64,000 nt of DNA from Dastarcus helophoroides (GCA_028583605.1 CM053332.1:17271267-17335266); one strand, 5' to 3'; positions 1-11,630 are shown, counted from the first letter of the stretch. The notes: a model not told the origin generated them from the sequence alone. Made by a program: numbers and translations.

Positions 1-1560
1 TGATGTTTTTTAATTATTTTATCTTTTTTGAGAACTTTTATTAAATCCATTTTTTTCGAAATCTCCTTTTTTTAAAAGTCGGTTTTTTCTGCAAATTTCA
101 ACTTTTATTTCGAACCTAATTCATCTATTTTGACTTTCTCTGGGAAATTTTGATCTTCTGGAAGTTTTATCGACACTTGTTCTCGAAATTTCAAATTTAT
201 TCTCAAAATTTAACTTTCTCTGGAAAAACGTTAATTTTTGTTTTCTTCTTTTCTGAAAAATTTTGGCTTTTTAAAAGTTTAACGATTTTTTCTAAGCTTT
301 CAATTTTTGACAATTTCTGTCTTCAAAATTTTACAATTTTGCACAAAATTTAAATTTGCTTGAAAATTTCAGGTTTTAAATTTAATCTGGGTTTTAATCT
401 GTTGTTAAAATTCGAAGTTTTTTTTATTATTTTATCTTGCTTGAAAACTTTGACAAATTCATTTCTTTCAAAATCTCCTGTTTTCAAAAGTCGGTTTTTT
501 CTGCAAATTTCAACTTTTATTTCGAACTAAATTCATCTTTTTTGACTTTCTCTGGGAAATTTTGATCTTCTGAAAGTTTTATTGGCACTTGTTTTCGAAA
601 TTTCAAATTTATTCCCAAAATTTAAATTTCTCTGCAAAATTGCAATTTTGAGCTTTTTGACCTTTTCCTTGAAATTTTTCACAAAATTTGACTTTTTTTC
701 TCTTCTCTGAAGAACTTCGACATTTTTAAAGTTCGACAATTTTTTTGAAGCTTCCAGTTTATTCTTACAATGTCTCTTTTTTTATATTTTAAAATTTTTC
801 AAAAAATTTACATTTGTCTAAAAATTGGAAAATTTCGGCTTTTTAAAAGTTTGACGATTTTTTTAAGCTTTTAATTTTTGACAATTTGCGTCTTCGAAAT
901 TTTACAATTTTGTACAAAATTTAAATTTGCCAAAAAATTCCAGGTTTTAAATTTGATCAAGGTTTTAATCTATTGTCAAAATTCGACATTTTTTTTATTA
1001 TTTTATCTTTTATGAGAACTTTTACCAAATTCATTTTTTTCGAAATCTCCTTTTTTCAAAAGTCGGTGTTTTCTGCAAATTCCAACTTTTATTTCGAACT
1101 AAATTTATCTATTTTGACTTTCTCTGGGAAATTTTGATCTTCTGGAAGTTTTATCGGCACTTCAAAATTTAAAATTTATTCCCAAAATTTAAATTTCTCT
1201 GCAAAATTGCAATTTTGAGTTTTTTGACTTTTTTCTTGAAATTTTTCACAAAATTTGACTTTTTTCTTCTTCTGTGAAAAACCTTGACTTTTTTAAAGTT
1301 CGACAATTTTTTTGAAACTTCCAGTTTATTCTTACAATGACTCTTTTTTTTATATTTTACAATTTTTCAAAAAATTTATATATGTCTTAAAATTTTAAGT
1401 TTTTAATTGTTTTAGGTTTCAGTCTATTGTCGAAATTCGACGTTTTTTTTTCTAAAATCTTACCCTTTTTTGAAAATTGTTGCATAAAGTAATTTTTTCC
1501 TAAATCTCTTGCTTTTCTCATCTTTTTTAAAAATTTCGACTTCTGTAGATCACTTGTTTA
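1..1560. repeat. AT-rich quasi-periodic repeat, three degenerate long units
   Basis: T-rich on the plus strand, built from short recurring phrases such as TTTTCAAAATTT and CGAAATTT. A longer unit recurs: the stretch containing AAAGTCGGT, TTTCAACTTTTATTTCGAAC and TTTTGATCTTCTG appears near 75-170, 485-580 and 1055-1150, so units are about 410 and 570 bp long. Open frames here are frame accidents of the repeat and show no codon-like composition. I see no gene. Confidence 0.75.
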
Positions 1561-1567
1561 ATAAGTA

Positions 1568-2469
1568 GGGGAGACTGGGGTATTGTGGACCGCCTTTTTA
1601 TGTTGGCAAATAACTGGCAAAAAATACTCTTTTTCTGAAAATTTCAAAGCTTGAATTTGTAGTATAACTAATTACCTCTCTTTGGATCGCATCAGTTTGG
1701 TTAAATTGTATTAAATTAAATAACTTATATCAGTTGGCGCAAAACTTGCATTTTTGAGATTTTGAAAAATGTAGGGGAATTAGGGACCACTTTGTAAATC
1801 GATTAAAAGTGGAAAAATGTGGTAGAAAACCCCTTCTTGTTTTTGATTCAGAATGGCAGAAGATTTATTATGAAAGAGAAACAAAGCGAAGTGGAGTGGG
1901 AAATGGCAATGAAAATCAGTTCGAAACAAAATTATTATTGTGTCCCAAAAAACTATTAGAAATTGCCGAAAAATAAAGCTGTGCTGAAAATTTGCACAAA
2001 TAATCACTTATATGCATCAAATACACGAAATTAGCTTGTGAAATGTAAAGAATTTGGTGATCCATATTTCCACCACAAAAGTGGTCCGTAATTCCCCGAA
2101 GGTCAGTTTTTACAATATGGCAGCATATGAGTAACACTAGAACAAACTTCATGCAAAACTTTATGTTCCTATCGAAGAGCTAAGGTTTCGCGAATATTAT
2201 GAAGATATTTACCTAAGTTGGTTCTCGAAAAATGTGGTCAAATTAGAGGAAACTCTAAGGTGAAAAAAAAAAATTTCGAGGATGTCTCATTTCTATTTGG
2301 TATCGAAGCGAGGTAACGGTTCTTGTACACAAGTCGATTACTAAAGGGAAAATGAGCCTGAACATGAGGCGAGCTGACGACAGTTATTTGTAGCTATCAA
2401 CCACTACTAGAGAAAAAAATATGAAGCTGGTCCGCAATTCCCCGTGGTCCAGAATACCCTAGACTCCCC
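1568..2469. mobile_element. Non-autonomous DNA transposon with 24-bp TIRs and TA target duplication
   Basis: The ends are inverted repeats: GGGGAGACTGGGGTATTG on the left matches the reverse complement of the right end (CCCTAGACTCCCC) with about 3 mismatches in 24. TA flanks both sides (1566-1567 and 2470-2471). A 15-bp motif, GGTCCGNAATTCCCC or its complement, occurs five times: 1577-1591, 1774-1788, 2083-2097, 2429-2443 and 2446-2459. Such subterminal repeats are typical transposase-binding arrays (inference). The 900-bp interior carries only short minus-strand frames with no recognisable transposase. Superfamily is unresolved; the TA duplication would fit Tc1/mariner or IS4EU/ISL2EU-like groups. 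Confidence 0.7.
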
Positions 2470-2530
2470 TACTCATTTTATGCGTGTCTGTCCTATTCTA
2501 GCTTTTATTTATTTATTTTTTAGGGGAATA

Positions 2531-2597
2531 TAAAGAGCCGTTACTGTCTTTAAAAAGAGCCGAATGCGGCTCGGGAGCCGCGGTTTGCCGAGCCCTG
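2531..2597 (-). mobile_element. hAT-type transposon end (fragment)
   Basis: Read on the minus strand, this begins CAGGGCTCGGCAAACCG and continues with a GAGCCGCATTCGGCTC palindrome. This is the form of hAT/Charlie-type termini, which start CAGNG and carry a subterminal GAGCCGC palindrome. Only one end is visible; no partner TIR was found nearby. Confidence 0.5.
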
Positions 2598-2633
2598 GCC
2601 TAAGAGAACAACAGATATATAAATTTGGCGCAA

Positions 2634-2816
2634 CGTACTGGTTCTTGGTTACCTTCAAAAACTGAAATACAAATCTTGTCCCCTGAAATCAAGAAAGATT
2701 AAAAAACACAACCAAGGTTGCTCTACAGCAACCTTTGTTGCTCTACAGCAACCTTTTGTTGTGTTTTTTAATCTTTCTTGATTTCAAAGGACAAGATTTG
2801 TATTTCAATTTTTAAC
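2634..2816. mobile_element. Foldback MITE, family FB, copy 1
   Basis: Long inverted repeat. The left arm TGAAATACAAATCTTGTCCC ... AAGAAAGATTAAAAAACACAAC is mirrored by the right arm GTTGTGTTTTTTAATCTTTC ... GACAAGATTTGTATTTCA. The loop is reduced to repeated TTGCTCTACAGCAACC. The left side has the asymmetric extension TTCTTGGTTACCTTC seen in other copies. The family recurs at 11641, 27455, 35535, 36268, 46614, 49738, 52109, 53292 and 55630. Confidence 0.8.
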
Positions 2817-2821
2817 AACAA

Positions 2822-3600
2822 ATGCAGATGATTAATTGGGATCTCAGGATCGTTCTAGAATGGGAAAACAAATATCTGGTTGACTTGAATACCTCAAATA
2901 CTCAGGCCTCCGCGTTTATGATGAAAACGTTAAGGGAGAATGCAACCAATTTCCTTATGGAAGGTAAAATTCTCCCTATAAATTCTAATCCTATCCTGTC
3001 CTATGAGTGAATGCAAGCACTTCGAACACAAGCTATTCTGGAACGACCACTTGGATATTGCCAAGTCCGTCTCTCAGAAGCTGGGTACCCTTTTAGAGCT
3101 TAAAAGTATTTTACAGCTCATCAGCTGCTCCCCCTCTATAAAGCACAATTTGGGCCAACACTAGAATACTACCCTTTTATTTAGGACTTCAGTTCTAAAG
3201 CACATTTTGGTTCTTCCAAATTCAGTTTAAAGAGCGACTCTCCTAATCGATGACGAGAGCTTAATGAATTCTCTAGAAGACTGGAGTAGAGTCGGTTTGG
3301 TGACTTGTCTTCTTTCTATAAGTACTTTCATGGAAGATGCTTGCAGAAATTGGTAAGTCTGATTCCTTCAAAGGGAACATTCCTGAAGTATTCAAGACAG
3401 TCGACGACAGACAATTCTTGAGGAGTTCATCTTAGGAACAATGAGGATGTCTGTCTATGAAGACTCTTTTTATAGAAACTTCCAAACTGTGGAGTTACTG
3501 AATGGATTTTTTCCCGAAAATTACAACATATTATCTAAGCCGACAGTTCATCGCCATTTGTCTTTATTTGCACATCCTACTTCTTCTTTAAAGTCATAAA
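2822..3600 (+). pseudogene. Jockey-type LINE, RT C-terminal part (pseudogene)
   Basis: The open stretch 2822-3010 translates to residues including WENKYLVDLNTSNTQA, which resembles the post-palm WGN-x-NLV-x-FNASKTQ block of jockey-type non-LTR reverse transcriptases. Downstream, interrupted by stops and frameshifts, come recognisable family blocks: SVSQKLGTLF, LYKAQFGPTLEYY, KYFHGRCLQKLVSLIPSK and a final HRHLSLFAHPTSSLKS followed by a stop. Order and content match the C-terminal third of ORF2. Catalytic YxDD lies upstream and is absent. The gene is dead: at least four stops are visible. It starts just after a foldback MITE and its last codons merge into the tandem array at 3563-8215. Clade is inferred from these blocks. 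Confidence 0.7.
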
Positions 3601-3879
3601 AGGTTTGTTCTTGGCTTCTTGGCAAGTAGATTGTACTTAAAAAAAAACTCCGACCCAAGTTCCAATCCATCTTTGGAGTATTTCGAAAGTTTTCTGTAAT
3701 TTGCTAGATCTGGGCGATTTCAACCTTTATTTAACAACATTATTTGGTACCTAAGGCTTGCAAAATTAAATCTTCTTGATACTCTGAGCTCTGATGGATT
3801 TAATTGCAAGGTGAGGATAAAAAAGTCACCAGTTGTGGTTGCAATCGACCAGTGAAACCCAAAAATTTGCATGAAGAGA

Positions 3880-4290
3880 AGTAGCCTTCTATATAGAGAG
3901 GGTGCTCTTTCAATTCTTTATTACACATCTTCCTTCTAAGTAGCTTAGAAGAAAGAGGTGCAGTAAATAATTGAACAGGCAACCTCTCTATGTAGAAGGC
4001 TACTTGTCTTCGTGCAAACAAGTGGACAAGTAGCCTTCTGATATAGAGAGGTTGCTCTTCCAATTTTTTAATTACACCTCTTCCTTCTAAGCAACTCAGA
4101 AGAAAGAGGTGTATTAAAGAATTGAAAGGGTAACCTCTCTCTATAGAAGGCTACTTGTCTTCATAGAAAGGATGCTCTTCCAATTCTTTAATACACTTCT
4201 TCCTTCAAGTAGCTTAGAAGAAAGAAGTGTATTAAAGAATTGGAAGAGCAATTTCTCTACATTAGAAGGCTACTTGTCTTCATGCAAACT
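3880..4290. repeat. Three adjacent long hairpins (about 120 bp each)
   Basis: Each is a near-perfect palindrome. The left arm contains AGCCTTCTATATAGAGAGG and CTCTTCCAATTCTTTAATAC, the centre is CTTCTAAGTAGCTTAGAAG, and the right arm repeats the left in reverse. Outer borders are CATGAAGACAAG and CTTGTCTTCATG. Three hairpins sit in tandem (about 3889-4008, 4029-4155, 4160-4275). Confidence 0.8.
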
Positions 4291-4684
4291 ATAGTTTACA
4301 ATCTGGCTTTCTAAAGATTCATCTTAGGACCTCTATCCAAAAGAATTGGCTTTTCATAAGCATGTATCATATCTTCTTTTTAATATTTCAATCTTAGAAA
4401 TGTGAGCGATATTCTGAAGCTTTTTACGAAGCCTTACATGAATTGAGTTAGTAAGACATACTTCTTCCAAGACTGGATTTGGAGTACTTTGAAAGTTTTC
4501 TGTAGTTTGCTAGATCTGGGCAATTTCAGCCTTTAATTAGCAACATTATTTGGTACCTAAGGCTTGCAAAATTGAGTCTTCTTGATACTTCGAGCTCTGA
4601 TAGATTCGATTGCAAGGTGAGGATAAAAAAGTCACCACTTGTGGTTGCAATGGACCAGTGAAACTTCAAAAACTTGCATGAAAG

Positions 4685-5070
4685 ACAAGTAGCCTTCTAT
4701 ATAGAAAGGTTGCTCTTTCAATTTTTTAATACACATCTTTCTTTTAAGTAGCTTAGAAGAAAGAAATGCATTAAATAATTGATAACAGCAACCTCTCTAT
4801 GTAGAAGGCTACTTGTCTTCGTGCAAACAAGTAGACAAGTAGCCTTCTATATAGAGAGGTTGCTCTTCCTTCTTAGCAGCTTAGAAGAAAGAGGTGTATT
4901 AAAGAATTGAAAGGGCAACCTCTCTATATAGAAGGCTACTTGTCTTCATAGAGAGGTTGCTCTTCCAATTCTTTAATACACATCTTCCTTCTAAGTAGCT
5001 TAGAAGAAAGAAGTGTATTAAAGAACTTGAAAGAGCAATTTTGCTATATAGAAGGCTACTTGTCTTCATG
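4685..5070. repeat. Hairpin cluster, second unit
   Basis: Palindromes of the same family at about 4690-4815, 4840-4935 (shortened left arm) and 4945-5060, centred on CTTCTAAGTAGCTTAGAAG-type sequence. Neighbouring hairpins share the junction CTTGTCTTCATAGAGAGG, so they have been joined arm to arm. Confidence 0.75.
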
Positions 5071-5429
5071 CAAACTATAAGTTTACAATCTAGCATTCTA
5101 AAGATTCATCAGGCGACCTCTATCCAAAAGACTAGGCTTTTCATAAGCAGGTATTATCTTTTCTATTTAATCTTTCAATCTTAAAAATGTGAGCGATATT
5201 CTGAGGCTTTTTATGAAGCCTTACACGAATTGGGTCAGTAAGACATACTCCTTCCAAGGCTGGATTTGCACATCCTACTCCTTCTTCAAAAGTCATAAAA
5301 GGGTTGTTCTTTGCGAGTAGATTGTACTTAAGAAAAAACACTTCGACCCAAGTTCCAATCCATCTTTGGAGTACTTCCAAAATTTTCTGTAGTTTGCTAG
5401 TTCTGGGCGATTTCAACCTTCAGCATGAA

Positions 5430-5575
5430 GAGAAGTAGACTTCTATATAGAGAGATTGGTCTTCCAATTCTTTAATATACCTCTTTCTTCTAAGTAGCTT
5501 AGAAGAAAGAAGTGTAATAAAGAATTGGAAGAGCAAATTCTTTATATAGAGGGCTACTTGTCTTCATGCAAACTA
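5430..5575. repeat. Single hairpin, third unit
   Basis: One palindrome of the CTTCTAAGTAGCTTAGAAG-centred family, with arms matching those of the other units. Another single hairpin occupies 6075-6195 in the fourth unit. Confidence 0.7.
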
Positions 5576-6699
5576 TAATTTTACAATCTGGCATTCTGAA
5601 GATTCATCATGGGACCTCTATCCAAAAGAATTGGCTTTTCATAAGCATGTATCATGTCTTCTTTTTAATCTTTCAATCTTAGAAATGCGAGCGATATTCT
5701 GAAGCTTTTTACGAAGCCTTACATGAATTGGGTCAGTAAGACATACTTCTTCCAAGACTGGATTTGCACATCCTACTCCTTCTTCAAAGTCATAAAAGAG
5801 TTGCTCTTTGCGAGTAGGTGCTACTTAAGAAAAAAAACTTCGACCCAATTTCCAATTCATCTTTGGAATACTTCGAAAATTTTTTGCAGTTTGCTAGATC
5901 TAGGCGATTTCAGCCTTTAGTTAACAATATTATTTGGTACCTAAAGCTTGCAACATTGAATCTTCTTGATACTTCGAGCTCTGCTAGATTCAATTGAAAG
6001 GTGAGGATAAAAAAGTCAGCATTTGTTGTTGCAATTGACTAGTGAAACCCAAAAACTTGCATGAAAAGAAGCACCTTTCTATATAGAGAGGTTGCTCTTC
6101 CAATTCTTTAATACACCTCTTTCTTCTAAGTAGCTTAGAAAAAAGAAGTGTATTAAAGAATTGGAAGAGCAAATTCTTTATATAGAGGGCTACTTGTCTT
6201 CGTGTAAACTATAATTTTACAATCTGGCATTCTGAGGATTCATCATGGGACCTCTATCCAAAAGAATTGGCTTTTCATAAGCATGTATCATGTCTTCTTT
6301 TTAATCTTTCAATCTTAGAAATGTGAGCGATATTCTGAAGCTTTTTACGAAGCCTTACATGAATTTGGTCAGTAAGACATACTTCTTCCAAGACTGGATT
6401 TGCACATTCTACTTCTTCTTTAAAGTCATAAAAGAGTTGCTCTTTGCGAGTAGATGCTACTTAAGGAAAAAAAGGCCGACCCAAGTTCCAGTCTATCTTT
6501 GGAGTACTTCAAAAGTTTTCTGCAGTTTTCTAGATCTGGGCGATTTCAACCTTTAGCTAACAACCTTATTTGGTACCTAAGTCTGGCAAAATTAAACCTT
6601 TTGATACTTCGAGCTCTGATAGATTTAATTGCAAGGTGAGGATAAAAAAATTACCATTTGTGGTTACAATCGACCAGTGAAACTTAAAAAATTGCATGA

Positions 6700-7105
6700 A
6701 AAAAAGTAGCCTTCTATCTAGAGAGGTTACTCTTCCAAATCTTTAAGACGCATCTTTCTTCTAAGTAGCTTAGAAAAAAGAGGTGCATTAAATAATTGGA
6801 ACAGCAACCTCTCTAGGTAAAAGGCTACTTATCTTTGTGCAAACAAGTAGACAAGTAGCCTTCTATATAAAGAGGTTGCTTTTCCAATTTTTTAATACAT
6901 CTATTTCTTCAAAGCAGCTTAGAAGAAAAAGGTGTAATAAAGAATTGGAAGGGCAACTTTTTATATAGAAGGCTACTTCTCTTCATAGAGAGGTTGCTCT
7001 TTCAATTCTTTAATACCCATCTTCCTTCTAAGTAGCTTAGAAGAAAGAAGTGTATTAAAGAATTGGAAGAGCAATTTCTCTATATAGAAGGCTACTTGTC
7101 TTCAT
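6700..7105. repeat. Hairpin cluster, fifth unit
   Basis: Three palindromes at about 6707-6830, 6853-6975 and 6983-7095 with the same arms and centre. The order matches the three-hairpin clusters at 3880 and 4685, which suggests amplification of the whole cluster. Confidence 0.75.
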
Positions 7106-7489
7106 GCAAACTATAAGTTTACAATCTGGCATTCAGATTCATCCTGGGATCTCTATCCAAAAGAATTGACTTTTCATAAGCATGTGTCATGTCTTCTTTT
7201 TAATCTTTTAATCGTAGAAATGTGAGCGATATTCTGAAGCTTTTTATGAAGCCTTACACGAGTTGGGTCAGTAAGGCATACTTCTTCCAAGGCTGGATTT
7301 GCACATCCTACTTCTTCTTCAAAGTCATAAAAGGGTTGTTCTTCGCGAGTAGATTGTACTTAAGAAAAAAAACTTCGACCCAAGTTCCAATCCATCTTTG
7401 GAGTACTTCGAAAGTTTTCAACCTTTAGTTAGCAATATTATTTGGTACCTAAGGCTTGCAAAATTGAATGTTCTCAAAAACTTGCATGA

Positions 7490-8015
7490 AGACAAGAAGC
7501 CTTCTATATAGAGAGGTTGCTCTTACAATTCATTAAGACACATCTTCCTTCTAAGTAGCTTAGAAGAAAGAGGTGCATTAAATAATTGGAAGAGCAACCT
7601 CTCTATATAGAAGGCTACTTGTCTTCATAGCAAGATTGCTCTTCCAATTTTTTAATACACCTCTTCCTCCCTAGTAGCTTAGAAGAAAGAGGTGTATTAA
7701 AGAATTGGAAAAGCAACCTCCTTATATAGAAGGCTGCTTGTCTTCATGCAAGCAAGTAGACAAATAGCCTTCTATATAGAGAGGTTGCTCTTCCAATTTT
7801 TTAATACACCTCTTCTTTCTAAGCAACTTAGAAGAAAGAAGTATATTAAAGAATTGAAAGGGCAACCTCTCTATATAGAAGGCTACTTGTCTTCATAGAG
7901 AGGTTGCTCTTCCAATTCTTTACTACACCTCTTGCTTCTAAGTAGCTTAGAAGAAAGAAGTGTTTTAAAGAATTGGAAGAGCAACCTCTCGATATAGAAG
8001 GCTACCTGTTTTCAG
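7490..8015. repeat. Hairpin cluster, sixth unit (four hairpins)
   Basis: Four palindromes at about 7497-7625, 7630-7745, 7768-7885 and 7893-8010. This is the largest cluster; arms remain close to identical, which for about 50-bp arms implies recent spread or ongoing conversion. Confidence 0.75.
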
Positions 8016-8215
8016 GCAAACTATAAGTTTACACTCTGGCATCCTGAAGATTCATCATGGAACCTCTATTTAAATGAATTGGCTTTTCTTAAGCATGTAT
8101 CATATCTTCCTTTTAATCTTTCAATCTAAGAAATGTAAGCAATATTCAGAAGCTTTTTACGAAGCCTTACACGAATTGGGTCAGTAAGACATACTTTTTC
8201 CAAGACTGGATTCTG

Positions 8216-11200
8216 TTAAGGAGCTACTAAAAGTCGACTCTTTGCTTGCTATTGTGAATCGGAAACATTTTGCCTTTAGTATGGCTAATTATATTCATTT
8301 GTTGTGCTCTTTCCGTTTCGACTGTCTTGCCACTGTGCCATTTTCATTTCGGAAGAATTTCGCTTACGATATAGTTGACGTAGACTGTGTAGATGAGTTT
8401 GGCCTCTGGTATGGTTGATATACTGAGTAAAAGTGCTCCTCATCATTGATTACATCCACTCAGGGCATTTTTGTGCCATTGGCTTGGTTGACATATTGAA
8501 TTACCATGGTCGTCTGCCTTGAATTTGTTTTTTTCCTTCAATTTTTTTGAAAATGTCCAAAAATCTATATAACATCAACGTAGACGAGATCGCAGCTCGC
8601 AACTAGATATATACGAGCTTGTCATTTTATCAAAGAAACCCGTCCTTGCTATATTCAAAGAATCAGGATCGTCACTCCAAAACCGATGTCTTCTTTTCGT
8701 TCTCCGCCCGCGCCGGATTAGTAATCAGCTTTTACGAGTTTAAAGAACATCGGCTTGAAAACCCACTCAACATGCATGAGTGCCAGTGGGGGTGGGGACA
8801 GAGAGAGGGTGAATTTGATGTGTAAAGCCGCGGGGAACGGCACTTAGAGAAGCTGGCCACTTTCCATACGGACGGCGGACTTAATGTCAGCCATCCCCCG
8901 AGAGTTTTGCATTGTCAGCGGGACGTTAATCCGGTCACCCTCGACGATAATACCTACCTGTCGGCCATTTATTCGCTCCTATGGAAGGCCCCATTGGCTG
9001 TAAAACTAACTTGAATAAAGTTTGGACCTACTTCAAACTTTATGACAGTAGGATGACTCTAATTTGCTCGTGCTGTTTCAAATAATAATGGAAATTATGG
9101 TAATAGTTTAAACAACTTTCATTTTTTCTTTTGAAACTCGGATAAGGGTGGCGTTCGGTGAGTGAAACTCTCTTTGAAACTTTGTAGGTAAACATATCCG
9201 CAAGAAATGTGGCGTAAAAGTCTTTTTAATGGGTAGACATTTAGAAAACTAGACACCTTTAGCAGGGGAATACTTCTTTTGAGTTAATCTTCGCTTGTTT
9301 GCCATTTTGACTTTAACATGTTCACACCCCAATTGCTTGTACCAAATTCTTAGCAGGTTATCATTTTTTTAAATTAATTTCGTAGATTTTACAAACTTAA
9401 CTTGACAATATGTTCACTAAAAGCGAACTGGTTGTGGTGGGTTATAAATAAGAGCACTCATGGCAATAAGGGTGGATTCTCAACCTCATATCTTTGAAAA
9501 CACAGTTCAATAATCTGTAAGATAAAATATCGGCCGGAATTCGGTCAAGAATAACGAATGAAAACAAATGATCCTTCAGATATAAGTGGATTTATAACGA
9601 AGCCATTAAGGCTCGAGTAGTAATGCACAAGACTTCCCTCGTATCGGCTTGCGTTATAAATATATGAGCTGTGCCAACCTAAAGTTCATTTTATCAATTT
9701 CTCACCCATTTAGAAAACGAGTCTTTCTAATTCATTTATTTCATTCTAACTGCCAGCAGCTGGCATATGTTGTTTTAGTTCGTGAGGACTCGAGTTTCAT
9801 CATTTTTACGTCACTTATTTTTTACTAAAAAAAAGTGTCTAGATACTTCTAGGACACTTAGTTTTTGATTCTTATGGAAAACTTTAAGAATTATTTGAAG
9901 TGACTTAGACGCCTTGAAATGTCTTCTTAACTAAAAATGAGTTCGCCTGAGACAAAGCACTTTTTCGCTGAGTCCGCTGACGTCTTACTTTCGCAAGTAT
10001 TTTAACTTAGAAAATCAAATAATATATATCCCAATTTGTAGTCCTCATTTTGACAGGAAGAATGTAATTAGTTTCTATTGGTTTGATTTCAATTTTTTTC
10101 TAAAGTGATTGTGTGCAGTGGGTGCTTTTCGCGACGAATTACAACTGAAATGGCTGCCCTGTTTTGCATGACTCCTCTGTTAATTTAAAAATGTGGGGGA
10201 CATGATAGTGTTTCCAAAGGCACACTAGGGTTGCCCACTGGGAGTAAATTGTACTTAAAAAAACATGGAGAGTGTTAAAATGGCTTCAATTTTTTTTTGA
10301 AACGTCTGTATGTAATAAGATGTTTTCGCAATTCCATCTGAAGTAACAGTTCTTCTTTTCAGTTTATATGTAGCGTTGCTTGCATAAAAAATAATACAAG
10401 TTTGAAGCTGTTCTTAAGAGTGGAAATTAAAACAAAAACTTTCTTCCTTAATTACAAAAGGTACGACACACAACGATTAAAACATTATAAAAATTATAAA
10501 AGATTGTAGTTTTGTAAAACATAAGCAGCTGCTTACTATCATTGCTTCTTAATCTCTGAAAGATAGAAAAAGTACAATATTATATCCCTCTTTTTTTTTA
10601 ATGTTAGCTTTCGAGCTGCCCCCAGTGCGTACTTTTTGTTTATTTTCAATTACAATCCGGTCCGCTTCTCACACGTTCCCAAACTACCGTGCCGGACGAA
10701 AAAATTGCAATCGAATCGATCTGCATGTAGCACCGTATCCCGGTATTTCCCAACAGACTCGTACAACCCTGCATAGTAAATTTCAGCGTATGTAGCCGAT
10801 GAAATGCCCTCTCCTAACTCAATAATATAACACGTTCTAGTATCTAAACGCGATATTGGAAATCGTCTGGACAAATAGAGCTCGCAATCATAAGACAAAC
10901 AGCAAAATAGGATTAAAGTCAACACGTTCCGGATAAACTGTGAGGGCGGGGGTTAGGGGTGGATGTTCAAGATGTCCTGCGCGCCACAGGCTCTGAAAAT
11001 AGGGCTCCTGCGGTCAGACTTGCCATTGAATCGAGCTGGACAACTGAAACGAGCCTTTGAGTGACTCCAGACCACTAAGTAATTAGATGGATTCATAAAG
11101 TTTCAAAGTTTTTGTAATTTGGATCATACGATGTATGGTATACAGACTTGATCGGATATTCTACTTTGTAAGCGAAACATATGAGCTCTACTTTTTAATT

Positions 11201-11630
11201 TTGTTAACAGCAACTTGACTTAATTTGATTTTTTAAAAATAGGCTCCAAACTGCGTAAAATGTTGGTTATTCATTTTGTTAACTGCCTAAAATGTTAACA
11301 AAATAAAGGTACATAGTAGGATAGCATCGGTGGGTTAGACGGTGCAGGGCAAGGGGCTCCAAGCTCAGAGGGCTCTCGACCTTTAATCAAATTTCTCTGA
11401 ACATTCGAGAAAAAAATTTGAAATAGAAAATTTGATTAAGTAAAAACTTTACACATTCGACTTTTTACTAATCAATTGAAAACGTCTAGAATATTCAAAA
11501 TCTAACGATTAAATAAAAACTTATAAATAAAAATGGCTAATTTTCTTCCGAAGTTCTGGCTCGAAAACTAGGCATTTTCAAAAAAAAAAATTTCTGTCGA
11601 GATTTTGTGTTTTTTAAATGTTTAGAGAAG
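8216..11630. other. Mostly unique DNA, no gene identified
   Basis: The composition is more balanced than its surroundings, with a GC-richer stretch at about 8620-9000. I found no TIRs, tandem repeats or recognisable protein domain over most of it. A short frame at 8619-8825 lacks any recognisable motif. The only coding candidate is the minus-strand frame at 10650-10925. Confidence 0.6.
10650..10925 (-). CDS. Possible short exon, unrecognised
   Basis: A 91-residue minus-strand frame in non-repetitive DNA. It starts with a hydrophobic MLTLILFCCLSYDC that could be a signal peptide. The more interesting reading is an internal exon at 10673-10866: a pyrimidine-rich TCTATTTGTCCAG acceptor precedes it and a GTGAGA donor-like site follows. 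The enclosed residues (RTCYIIELGEGISSATYAEI, then LHADRFDCNFFVRHGSLG) have balanced composition, unlike AT-repeat translations. I recognise no family. It could equally be chance. No neighbouring exon was identified, so this is weak. Confidence 0.25.
   Translation of the reverse strand: MLTLILFCCLSYDCELYLSRRFPISRLDTRTCYIIELGEGISSATYAEIYYAGLYESVGKYRDTVLHADRFDCNFFVRHGSLGTCEKRTGL

Larger units (their letters stand above)
3563..8215. repeat. Tandem array derived from a LINE 3' end plus hairpins, 0.5-0.9 kb units
   Basis: Landmarks recur in order. GCTTTTCATAAGCATGTAT lies near 4349, 5136, 5631, 6266, 7168 and 8068; GCGATATTCTGAAGCTTTTT follows each; then TTTGCACATCCTACT (the last codons of the jockey-like ORF); then TTTGGTACCTAAGGCTTGC; then one to four long hairpins. 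Unit length varies (about 790, 495, 635, 900, 900) mainly with hairpin number. Open frames of 60-77 residues starting MSDILKLF recur in each unit but are decayed and differ by frameshift, so I do not call them genes. The array ends near 8215. Confidence 0.8.

Noticed and set aside
2705..2775. Possible CRISPR-like or rho-independent terminator from repeated TTGCTCTACAGCAACC
   Set aside because: It is the recombined loop of a foldback MITE in a eukaryotic context; no spacer pattern.
7222..7428. Recurring 65-77 residue frames starting MSDILKLF in the 4-8 kb array
   Set aside because: They recur with the tandem unit, differ by frameshift, and end in the LINE tail; no conserved start context or domain is visible.
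11310..11400. tRNA- or SINE-like stretch (GGTGGGTTAGACGGTGCAGG)
   Set aside because: I could not place an A box, B box and cloverleaf stems; left unassigned.
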